Source of the DNA: an uncultured Actinomyces sp.
GTDB taxonomy: Bacteria > Actinomycetota > Actinomycetes > Actinomycetales > Actinomycetaceae
Length of the DNA: 64,000 nucleotides
Direction of reading: 5' to 3'
NCBI GenBank assembly: GCA_938014245.1
Contig: CALLSD010000048.1
Coordinates: forward strand, 62,001-126,000
This document shows, piece by piece, positions 50,353-57,904 of this stretch. The first letter of the stretch is position 1. Each line of letters begins with the position of its first letter. Both the position numbers and the translations under genes were made by a program. The notes beneath the pieces are model-generated. The model saw only the letters and a list, made by a program, of their open reading frames with translations. It was not told the origin of the DNA and ran no database searches.

Positions 50353-51768
50353 TTAGATGTCGATTCCCTGAGTACGTGTTGCCAATTCAATGGTACGAGC
50401 GCGTGCGATTCGCCAGAGCGAAACTCCCACCAGCACTACCGCCAAGACGATACCTGCGATGCGCACCCAGCCACTGCCAATGAAAATCATTGCCATTGCC
50501 GCGAGCTCGGGAACAAGCAGCATGAAGGAATCAACAATGTAGCGACCGAAGCTGGGCATTTCAATACCATCGGCCTCGGCAACGGACTTAACCATGAAGT
50601 TCGGACCATTTCCGATGTAAGTGATAGCGCCGCACAGAACCGCGCCCAAAGAGATCGGGATCAGGTAAGTCTCGGGAACTCCGGCAATGAGCGTTCCATC
50701 CCCACCCAGAGTCTTTGCCATTCCGAAGAAGGTCATATAGGTCGGAGCGTTGTCCAAAACCGAGGACAAAGAACCAGTGAAGACGAAGAAAGTTCCGCGG
50801 TTCAAGGGGAGCGAAGGAGCAACCTCTTCGAGGACGCGCAGTGCGGGGGCCATCGTGGCGAAAATGCCGATGAAGAGGGCCGCGACCTCGGCAATGGGGG
50901 ACCACTGGAAGGCATTTTCCTCATAGCGGACCTTCTTGTTTCCGATGGTCAGTGACAGACCAGCCGCAAGCAACATGACGATCTCGCGCCATGGGACCAA
51001 CTCACTTCCGTGCGCATGGCCTTCGATGATGGCCTCGGCATCCCACGAAGGTAGGAAAGCAACGGAGCAGATAATCGCTGCGAAGAACAGGAGATTAATC
51101 GCGCCGTGCAATCGCAGAGGTTCGATGTCCTCGTTGTCCTCTTCGATGGCCGCCTTGGGTTCGCTTGCGTAGTACAGGCGATCAAGCGAGTAGTACGACA
51201 AAAGAAGGATCGCCAAGACGAATGCCCATTCCTTCCACAGGTTCAGCGTCCACGTGAAGGGGACACCGTTCAAGAAACCGAGGAAGAGCGGCGGGTCGCC
51301 CAGAGGGGTCAGCAAACCGCCGCAGTTGGCCACGATGAAGATCGTGAAGAGGACGGTGTGGACCTTGTTCACACGCTCGCGGTTGGTGGCAAGCAGGGGA
51401 CGGATCAACAGCATTGCCGCGCCGGTTGTTCCAATGAAAGATGCTAGAACGCCGCCAATTGCCAAGAAAATCGTGTTGTTCCGGGGGGTTGCCCGAATGT
51501 CGCCCGCGAGGTGGATGCCCCCCGATACTACGTAGAGCGAGAACAGCAAGCAGATGAATTGGAAATACTCAATTCCCGTGTCAATGAGCGGAGCGCTTCC
51601 GGCCTTCCAGAACATCCACGCGGTCGTCGGGATCGCCAAGACCAGTGCAACCGTCAGCTGGCTGGAATTGCGTTCCCACCAGTGCGAGGTTGCAGGGATT
51701 AACGGCAAAACAGCGATGCAAGCGAGCATCGTAACGAATGGAATAAGTGACCACAAGGGGTATTCCAA
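50353..51768 (-). CDS. NhaD-type sodium:proton antiporter
   Basis: The 471-residue protein has about 12 hydrophobic segments and the ion-transporter (ArsB/NhaD) patterns TTGAAMLLIRPLLATNRER and GGLLTPLGDPPLFLGFLNGVPF in the first half. In the second half it has SLSSVLDNAPTYMTFFGMAKTL and AVLCGAITYIGNGPNFMVKSVAE. These repeated half-motifs are typical of NhaD Na+/H+ antiporters. The start is a TTG at 51768, decided by AAGGAG 5 nt upstream (51774-51779). It is divergent from the TSUP permease. Confidence 0.88.
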   Translation of the reverse strand: MEYPLWSLIPFVTMLACIAVLPLIPATSHWWERNSSQLTVALVLAIPTTAWMFWKAGSAPLIDTGIEYFQFICLLFSLYVVSGGIHLAGDIRATPRNNTIFLAIGGVLASFIGTTGAAMLLIRPLLATNRERVNKVHTVLFTIFIVANCGGLLTPLGDPPLFLGFLNGVPFTWTLNLWKEWAFVLAILLLSYYSLDRLYYASEPKAAIEEDNEDIEPLRLHGAINLLFFAAIICSVAFLPSWDAEAIIEGHAHGSELVPWREIVMLLAAGLSLTIGNKKVRYEENAFQWSPIAEVAALFIGIFATMAPALRVLEEVAPSLPLNRGTFFVFTGSLSSVLDNAPTYMTFFGMAKTLGGDGTLIAGVPETYLIPISLGAVLCGAITYIGNGPNFMVKSVAEADGIEMPSFGRYIVDSFMLLVPELAAMAMIFIGSGWVRIAGIVLAVVLVGVSLWRIARARTIELATRTQGIDI

Positions 51769-51908
51769 GGCAACTCCTTGACGTAAAAGCTATGCGGCAA
51801 CCTGCCATATTCATCCTAGGACATGGGTGCATGGGTGGCACTGAGTGTCTTTGCATGCGGTTATGGGGCATCTATCACGCTTAAAATGGAGGAGTACAAG
51901 GAGGACGG

Positions 51909-52727
51909 ATGTCACAGGCAATGCGAAATGCCCTGATCCTGATTATTGCGGGGCTCTTCGCTGGTTTTCTTTCGGGAATGTTTGGGATTGGCGGTGGGAC
52001 GGTCATTGTCCCTGCGCTCATGGCGGTGGGGTTTTCCCAGCGTCAGGCCTCGGCTTCAAGTCTTCTTGCAATTGTCCCCACGTGTTTGTCGGGGGTGATT
52101 TCGTACTCCTGGTCGGGGCGCATTGCTTGGGTTCCGGCATTGTTGATGATGATTGGAATGCTCATCGGCGTGCAGGGAGGAACCTGGCTGCTCGCGCGTA
52201 TGCGTGAAGTGGCCTTGCGCTGGTGCTTCGTTGCCTTCATCCTGACGCTGATCGCGCTTCAGGTCTTCTACGTTCCCGCACGTGAGGGAGTGCTCACCAT
52301 GAGCGTTGCGATTGCCTGCGCTCTGGTCGCCATCGGGCTAATCTGCGGTTTTCTCTCTGGTCTACTTGGGATCGGTGGGGGAGGAGTTGCAGTTCCGGGG
52401 CTGACTTTGCTGGGAATGTCTGACCTCGGCGCGCGCGGGGTCTCTATGGTCGTCATGCTCCCGGGTGCGCTTAGCGGGACCTTCACGAACTATCGCCGAG
52501 GCCTCCTGCGCTTGGGGCCAGCAGTAACGGTGGGCGTCGCTGCAGTATGCGCAGTTCCAGTGGGTGCTTGGTGTGCCTCGGTGTTGTCTCCGCGCGTGGA
52601 TGCTCTGCTTTTCGCAGGGTGGTTCGCGGCGCTTTTAGTACGCTCAATTATTGCGGCGCGAAAAGTGCCCCGAACAGGATTCGAACCTGCGACCTTTCGC
52701 TCCGGAGGCGAACGCTCTATCCACTGA
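51909..52727 (+). CDS. TSUP family permease (TauE/SafE), 3' end overlaps tRNA-Arg
   Basis: The 272-residue protein has about seven hydrophobic segments and the two TSUP repeats FLSGMFGIGGGTVIVPALMAVGF and FLSGLLGIGGGGVAVPGLTLLGM. Family members export sulfite, sulfoacetate or related anions. AAGGAGGA at 51898-51905 precedes ATG 51909. The last about 20 codons (VPRTGFEPATFRSGGERS) are read antisense through the tRNA-Arg gene; no earlier stop exists, so either the overlap is real or the gene has lost its own stop. The substrate is not determinable. Confidence 0.85.
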   Translation: MSQAMRNALILIIAGLFAGFLSGMFGIGGGTVIVPALMAVGFSQRQASASSLLAIVPTCLSGVISYSWSGRIAWVPALLMMIGMLIGVQGGTWLLARMREVALRWCFVAFILTLIALQVFYVPAREGVLTMSVAIACALVAIGLICGFLSGLLGIGGGGVAVPGLTLLGMSDLGARGVSMVVMLPGALSGTFTNYRRGLLRLGPAVTVGVAAVCAVPVGAWCASVLSPRVDALLFAGWFAALLVRSIIAARKVPRTGFEPATFRSGGERSIH

Positions 52728-52738
52728 GCTATCGGGGC
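52666..52738 (-). tRNA. tRNA-Arg (anticodon CCG)
   Basis: The minus strand folds as a full cloverleaf: acceptor GCCCCGA with TCGGGGC, D arm GCTCAGTGGATAGAGC, anticodon stem TTCGC/GCGAA with loop CTCCGGA (anticodon CCG), and T arm GCAGGTTCGAATCCTGT. The discriminator is A and CCA is not encoded. It overlaps the end of the TSUP gene on the other strand by about 62 bp. Confidence 0.97.
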
Positions 52739-52848
52739 AACCACGTCAGTTTATCAGTCTTTAGCCCCAGCTCAAACGCTAGTCTTTAAGGCTGGCTACC
52801 CCCTATCATGTAGGGGTTCGCAGTCCTCACAATCGAATGGAACTTCAT

Positions 52849-53286
52849 ATGCGCGTTCATATTGCGACTGATCATGCAGGTTTTGAACTCAAGGAACATC
52901 TGGTAGGCGTCCTGCGCGATGCCGGCTACGAAGTCGTGGACCACGGTGCAACCACCTATGACCCCAACGATGACTACCCTCAAATGTGCATTGCAGCGGC
53001 CGAAGGTGTCGCCGCTGAACCGGGCTCTCTGGGCGTTGTCATTGGAGGCTCTGGAAACGGTGAGCAGATGGCTGCAAACCTCGTCAAGGGAGTCCGTGCG
53101 GCTCTGGTGTGGAATGAAGAGATCGCGGTTCTTGCTCGCGAGCACAACAATGCCAACGTCATTTCCGTTGGCGCTCGCCAGCATTCCCTCGAAGATGCCA
53201 CGCGTTTCGTTCTGACCTTCCTGTCGACGCCCTTCAGCGAAGATGAGCGTCACAAGCGTCGCATCGCCGTCATGGATGCCTACTGA
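52849..53286 (+). CDS. rpiB: Ribose-5-phosphate isomerase B
   Basis: The 145-residue protein is an RpiB/LacAB-type isomerase linking ribose-5-phosphate and ribulose-5-phosphate. It has HIATDHAGFELKEHL at the start, YDPNDDYP, and VIGGSGNGEQMAANLVKGVRAAL, where the active-site base is Glu (about residue 72) instead of the Cys found in most bacteria, as in mycobacterial RpiB. ATG 52849 fits the family start (MRVHIA); ATG 52837 is also possible. It converges on mntH with 8 bp between stops. Confidence 0.93.
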   Translation: MRVHIATDHAGFELKEHLVGVLRDAGYEVVDHGATTYDPNDDYPQMCIAAAEGVAAEPGSLGVVIGGSGNGEQMAANLVKGVRAALVWNEEIAVLAREHNNANVISVGARQHSLEDATRFVLTFLSTPFSEDERHKRRIAVMDAY

Positions 53287-53294
53287 TAGATCTC

Positions 53295-54527
53295 CTAGCC
53301 CTGACCGGTGATGGTGAGGTAAGCAAGAAGAATATTGAGCAGAATAATTGCCGCTGCAATCACGGAAGCCACTGTGATTGTCAGCGGCTTATTCGCGTAC
53401 TCGCCCATGACTTCTTTGGATCGGGTCAGTCGCATGAGGGGAACGATCGCAAAGGGAATTCCAAAGGACAAGGCGACCTGAGAAAGGACTAAGGCCCAGG
53501 TCGGTTCTGCCCCCATTCCCAAGATGATGAGCGCCGGAATAATGGTGACGAGTCTGCGCGCTAGAAGGGGGACGTTCACGTGGAGGAGTCCGTTCATGAT
53601 TTCAGAACCCGCGTAGGCGCCAACTGAAGTCGAGGCCAAGCCCGAAGCCAGAAGACCGAGTGCAAAAATTGTTGAAACCGTTGGACCCAATGCGTGTGCG
53701 ATCGCGTGGTAGGCACCCTCGATTGTGTCTGTTCCTTCAACTCCGGATAGTGCAGATGCCGCAAGAAGGAGCAGGCCGATGTTCACGATTCCCGCAATGC
53801 TCAGTGCCCACAAAATATCGTGGCGTGTTGCTCGAAGGAGCGCTCTCTTGTGGGGGCGCTCAACCTCAGGATCGGTGTGGTGGTCATTGACTAAGGATGA
53901 GTGCAAGTAAATCGCGTGAGGCATGACCGTCGCGCCAAGCATGGATGCGGCAACCAAGATCGAATCGGAACCCTTGAAGCGTGGGATCAGCCCCGAGGCC
54001 ACTTCCGACCAGTGTGGGGGAGCGAAGAAGAGTCCCGCAAGGAATCCGGCTGTGATGACAACGAGCATCCCGATGATGACTGCTTCGAAGATGTTTTGAC
54101 GGCGTCCTTGGAAGAGCAAGATCACGATGGATGCAGCGCCGATGATGACGCCCGACCATAGGAGCGGAATGCCGAAGAGAAGATTGAGAGCGATCGCTCC
54201 GCCGATGACTTCCGCAAGGTCCGTTGCCGCTGCAACGAGCTCAGCTTGGAGCCAGAAAAGGACGCGGTTACGGGGGCGAAGGCGACTTCCCAAGAGAGCA
54301 GGAAGAGACTGTCCGGTGACGATTCCGAGCTTTGCGGAGAGATATTGAACAAGCATCGCTGCGATATTGGATAGGACAAGAACCCAGACCAAAAGGTAGC
54401 CGTAGCGTGCGCCAGCTGTAATATTCGCGGCGACGTTTCCGGGATCGACGTAGGCGATTGCGGCGATGAATGCAGGCCCCATGAGCGCAAAAAGCCGATG
54501 TTCTTTGAGACGGTGCCCGCTTGCCAT
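53295..54527 (-). CDS. mntH: NRAMP family Mn2+/Fe2+ transporter
   Basis: The 410-residue protein has eleven hydrophobic segments. TM1 carries the metal-binding DPGNVAAN (near residue 28-35) and TM6 carries ATVMPHAIYLHSSL with the conserved Met-Pro-His. These identify a proton-coupled divalent metal importer of the NRAMP/MntH family. GGGGGA precedes the ATG at 54527. A TTCG-N6-CGAA dyad upstream may bind a DtxR/MntR-type repressor. It is divergent from argS. Confidence 0.93.
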   Translation of the reverse strand: MASGHRLKEHRLFALMGPAFIAAIAYVDPGNVAANITAGARYGYLLVWVLVLSNIAAMLVQYLSAKLGIVTGQSLPALLGSRLRPRNRVLFWLQAELVAAATDLAEVIGGAIALNLLFGIPLLWSGVIIGAASIVILLFQGRRQNIFEAVIIGMLVVITAGFLAGLFFAPPHWSEVASGLIPRFKGSDSILVAASMLGATVMPHAIYLHSSLVNDHHTDPEVERPHKRALLRATRHDILWALSIAGIVNIGLLLLAASALSGVEGTDTIEGAYHAIAHALGPTVSTIFALGLLASGLASTSVGAYAGSEIMNGLLHVNVPLLARRLVTIIPALIILGMGAEPTWALVLSQVALSFGIPFAIVPLMRLTRSKEVMGEYANKPLTITVASVIAAAIILLNILLAYLTITGQG

Positions 54528-54550
54528 TGTTCCCCCAACGCCTATTAATC

Positions 54551-54564
54551 TTCGTATAACCGAA
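54551..54564. promoter_or_regulatory. Candidate operator upstream of mntH
   Basis: TTCGTATAACCGAA is a 14-bp dyad (TTCG-N6-CGAA) in the mntH-argS divergent region. On the minus strand it contains GTTATAC, a possible -10 for mntH. Control by a metal-sensing repressor is an inference. Confidence 0.35.
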
Positions 54565-54630
54565 CTTTACTACACTATTTTGTGAGCTGTCACAGATCGA
54601 TGCGTGTGGCACAGGTGCAAGGCAAACTAT

Positions 54631-54636
54631 TACCCT
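54631..54636 (+). promoter_or_regulatory. -10 box for leaderless argS transcript
   Basis: TACCCT is followed by six bases (TAAATC) and GTG 54643. No ribosome-binding site is present. The same TACCCT-N6-start pattern is found at the TIGR03089 gene. Confidence 0.5.
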
Positions 54637-54642
54637 TAAATC

Positions 54643-56322
54643 GTGACTCCAGAAGAACTTGCATCCCATATTCATGATTTATTGCTCGCCGAGATCGCTC
54701 AGGGACATCTGTCTCTCGATCCCGTTGACGTCCCCGACACAGTAAAGGTTGAGCGTCCTCGAAACAGAGATCACGGCGACTGGGCGAGCAACATCGCAAT
54801 GCAGCTCGCCAAAAAAGCAGGGATGAACCCGCGTGAATTTGCGCAGATCCTTGTCAACGGTCTCAACGAACTCGACGGCATTGACAGTGCCGAAATCGCC
54901 GGTCCTGGTTTTATTAATGTTCGTCTTGCTGCAGCTTCTGCGGGTGAGCTTGCCCGCACTATCGTCGAGGCCGGTGGTGATTTCGGCCGCGGTGAGTCTA
55001 TGACGGGCCTGCACATCAACCTGGAGTACGTCTCCGCTAACCCGACCGGTCCGGTCCACTTGGGCGGTGCGCGTTGGGCAGCCGTTGGCGACTCTCTCGC
55101 GCGCCTAATGAAGGCATCGGGTGCGAAGGTGACCCGCGAGTACTACTTCAATGATCACGGCTCGCAGATCGATCGCTTCGCGCGTTCGCTCTACGCGCGC
55201 GCGATGGGACACGAAGCTCCCGAAGATGGCTACGGCGGCCAGTACATTGCTGATATCGCTGCCCAGGTGCGCGAAGACGCGGTCGCGGCTGGAGAGCCTG
55301 ATCCGGTCACGCTTCCCGAAGAAGAAGCCGTTGAGGCATTCCGTGCGCGTGGTGTTGAGCTGATGTTCGATGAGATCAAGCAGCGTCTGCGCGATTTCCG
55401 CTCTGAGTTCGATGTCTTCTTCCACGAGGATTCACTGCACAATTCCGGTGCAGTTGATGCCGCAATCGAAACCTTGCGCAAGCGCGGTGAGGTTTTTGAT
55501 CAAGACGGAGCCGTGTGGCTGCGGACAACCTCTTACGGAGACGACAAAGACCGTGTGCTGATCAAGTCTGATGGCCAGGCGGCTTACTTCGCCGGCGACG
55601 TTGCCTACTACCTTGATAAGCGTCACCGCGGTGCCGACGTTGCGATCTATCTCTTGGGCGCTGACCACCACGGCTACATTGGCCGAATGATGGCAATGTG
55701 CGAGGCTTTCGGTGATAGACCGGGCGTCAACATGCAGATCCTTATCGGACAGATGGTGAACTTGGTGAAGGACGGCGTTCCCGTCCGCATGTCCAAGCGC
55801 GCTGGAACCATTGTCACCCTTGACGATCTTGTCGATGCTGTGGGTGTGGATGCTGCTCGCTATGCACTTGTTCGTGTCTCAATGGATTCAAACCTCGATA
55901 TCGATCTGGATCTCTTGGGATCGAATACGAATGAGAACCCTGTGTACTACGTGCAGTATGCACATGCTCGCACCCAAAATGTTGCGCGTAATGCTGCCGA
56001 ACACGGAGTAAGCCGCGAGGCTGGTTTCAACCCTGCAGCACTCGATACCCCAGCTGATAGTGACCTTCTCGGAGTGCTTGCGCAGTTCCCTGCGCAGGTT
56101 GCTCAGGCTGCTGACTTGCGTGAACCGCACCGCGTTGCGCGTTACCTCGAGCAGCTCGCAGCCGCCTATCACACGTGGTATGGCCAGTGCCGTGTCACTC
56201 CTCGCGGGGATGACCCGGTGGATGAAGGCCACGTTGCACGCTTGTGGCTCAATGATGCTGTCGCCCAGGTTCTGCGTAGTGGCCTGGACCTTCTCGGTGT
56301 TGCGGCTCCCGAGCGTATGTGA
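54643..56322 (+). CDS. argS: Arginyl-tRNA synthetase
   Basis: The 559-residue class I synthetase has an N-terminal additional domain (about 1-85; RNRDHGDWASNIAMQLAKKAG), the HIGH-equivalent NPTGPVHLGG (H139), the catalytic core with YYFNDHGSQIDRFA and YLLGADHHGYIGRM, the KMSK-equivalent RMSKRAG (M383), and a helical anticodon-binding domain. It charges tRNA-Arg, one of whose genes lies 2 kb upstream. GTG 54643 is supported by a -10 box 6 nt upstream. A strong terminator follows. Confidence 0.96.
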   Translation: MTPEELASHIHDLLLAEIAQGHLSLDPVDVPDTVKVERPRNRDHGDWASNIAMQLAKKAGMNPREFAQILVNGLNELDGIDSAEIAGPGFINVRLAAASAGELARTIVEAGGDFGRGESMTGLHINLEYVSANPTGPVHLGGARWAAVGDSLARLMKASGAKVTREYYFNDHGSQIDRFARSLYARAMGHEAPEDGYGGQYIADIAAQVREDAVAAGEPDPVTLPEEEAVEAFRARGVELMFDEIKQRLRDFRSEFDVFFHEDSLHNSGAVDAAIETLRKRGEVFDQDGAVWLRTTSYGDDKDRVLIKSDGQAAYFAGDVAYYLDKRHRGADVAIYLLGADHHGYIGRMMAMCEAFGDRPGVNMQILIGQMVNLVKDGVPVRMSKRAGTIVTLDDLVDAVGVDAARYALVRVSMDSNLDIDLDLLGSNTNENPVYYVQYAHARTQNVARNAAEHGVSREAGFNPAALDTPADSDLLGVLAQFPAQVAQAADLREPHRVARYLEQLAAAYHTWYGQCRVTPRGDDPVDEGHVARLWLNDAVAQVLRSGLDLLGVAAPERM

Positions 56323-56341
56323 AGGTAGTCCCAAAGACGCC

Positions 56342-56385
56342 GTTGGCCCCGTAGTTTCATTCGAAACTACGGGGCCAACTTGTTT
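56342..56385 (+). terminator. Rho-independent terminator after argS
   Basis: A perfect 17-bp stem (56342-56358 with 56363-56379) with loop ATTC is followed by TTGTTT. Confidence 0.9.
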
Positions 56386-56427
56386 CAGCCTGTGACAGGA
56401 GCAGATTCCCTGGGCATCGGGCTTAAA

Positions 56428-57810
56428 TTAGGCAAGAGAATCAAAGAGGATATTGAGCCCCTCGCCCATGGTTGGGTGTGCGATGGGAAGCATGCGCAGC
56501 TGCTCGTAGGTTAGTCCTGCTTCCATTGCAACTTGAACCGCAGTAATAACTTCACCCGATTGGGGACCTACAAGGGTAGCTCCCAAAATCTTGTGGGTAT
56601 GCGCATCAACGATCGCCTTCCACTTTCCAGTTGTGTCGCGCATAGTCTTTGCTCGAGGAATCGCAGCCGTGTCAATCGAAGCGACAAGAACATCAAGACC
56701 GCGCTGCGCGGCTTCGGTTTCGTTGATGCCAATACGGCCCAGCTCGGGGTGAGCAAAGAGTGCCCAGGGGATCACTCGGCCGGCCTTCGAGGTTCGCGGG
56801 TCATCCAGGGAAACTCCGTCCATCTGCTCGCGGATAATACGGTAGTCGTTCCATGAGGCGTGGGTGAACATCGGGGTTCCCGCGCAGTCACCTGCTGCCC
56901 ATACGCCCTCAACGGGGGTGCGCAAGTGATCGTCAACCTCGATGAAGCCTCGCTCACTCAGGGGAATCCCGGCCTCGGTAAGGCCAATGCCATCGGTGTT
57001 GGGAACGCGCCCCGCCGCAACCAATACACGCTCGGCGACGACGTCGCGCCCATCGGAAAGTTCAATTCGGATGGTGTCGCCGTCCTTTTCGGCCGACTGT
57101 GCACGGGCACCGGTGAGGACAGTGACGCCCTGTTTGCTGAGCACATCTTGGTAGATCGCAGCGATATCGGGGTCTTCGCGGTCAAGGATATGCTCGCCCG
57201 AAGCGATCACAGTGACCTGCGAACCGAAGGTCGCCATCATCGAGGCGAACTCGACACCGATGTATCCGCCGCCAATGATTGCCAAAGAAGAAGGGATTTC
57301 TTCGAGGCGCAGGATATCTTCGCTATCCCATGCGCCTGCTTCCCACAGGCCTGGAATCGGGGGGTGCGCGGGGCGCGTTCCCAAGTTGAGAAGGACTTTG
57401 TCAGAGTGGAGCTGGCGTGTCGTACCGTCTTCCACGACAACTTCGACGCTGTGCGCATCGAGGAGCCTGGCGCTTCCACGCATGAAGTCAATTCCGGGGG
57501 CAGCAAAGAACTTCTCATGTGCGGCGATCATCGCTGAGACAATGCCATTCTTGTGTGCGCGCAGCTTCTCGAGGTCGATGTGGACGCTCCCAGTCCCTTC
57601 GACACCGAAGACAGAATCATTGCGAGCCTCGTCGAGGCGACGAGCCGAAGCAACGAGGGACTTTGTGGGGATACACGCCACGTTAATGCAGGTACCGCCG
57701 ATGAACTGCCGTTCAATGAGCGCGACCTTCCATCCCTGTTTCGCGCGGTTCATTGCCAGAGATTTGCCGGCCTTACCGCCGCCAACAACGATGAGATCAA
57801 AGTTCTCCAT
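56428..57810 (-). CDS. Pyridine nucleotide-disulfide oxidoreductase, RclA/mercuric-reductase-like
   Basis: The 460-residue flavoprotein has the FAD-binding VGGGKAGKSLA, the redox-active GGTCINVACIPTKSL (Cys pair near 41 and 46), an NAD(P)-binding AIIGGGYIGVEFA and a second FAD motif VWAAGDCAGTP. It ends with IAHPTMGEGLNILF in the dimerisation domain, which resembles RclA and mercuric reductases. There is no N-terminal HMA domain and no C-terminal vicinal Cys pair, so mercury reduction is unlikely. ATG 57810 follows GGAAGGA; the in-frame start at 57825 lies within that site. RclA-like enzymes protect from reactive chlorine and copper. Confidence 0.88.
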   Translation of the reverse strand: MENFDLIVVGGGKAGKSLAMNRAKQGWKVALIERQFIGGTCINVACIPTKSLVASARRLDEARNDSVFGVEGTGSVHIDLEKLRAHKNGIVSAMIAAHEKFFAAPGIDFMRGSARLLDAHSVEVVVEDGTTRQLHSDKVLLNLGTRPAHPPIPGLWEAGAWDSEDILRLEEIPSSLAIIGGGYIGVEFASMMATFGSQVTVIASGEHILDREDPDIAAIYQDVLSKQGVTVLTGARAQSAEKDGDTIRIELSDGRDVVAERVLVAAGRVPNTDGIGLTEAGIPLSERGFIEVDDHLRTPVEGVWAAGDCAGTPMFTHASWNDYRIIREQMDGVSLDDPRTSKAGRVIPWALFAHPELGRIGINETEAAQRGLDVLVASIDTAAIPRAKTMRDTTGKWKAIVDAHTHKILGATLVGPQSGEVITAVQVAMEAGLTYEQLRMLPIAHPTMGEGLNILFDSLA

Positions 57811-57904
57811 GGCCTGTCCTTCCATCTATCAAGGCCCATTTCATCCACTTCAACGACATGAATGGCAGGACATTCCCTGTTTCGTAGGAAGGTGAGGGGG
57901 ATCA

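Noticed and set aside
56860..57537. 225-codon plus-strand frame inside the flavoprotein gene
   Set aside because: Shadow of the oxidoreductase; the minus-strand protein has all FAD, NAD and Cys motifs.
56428..57810. Mercuric reductase
   Set aside because: No N-terminal HMA domain, no C-terminal Cys pair and no mer genes; an RclA-like flavoprotein is the safer call.
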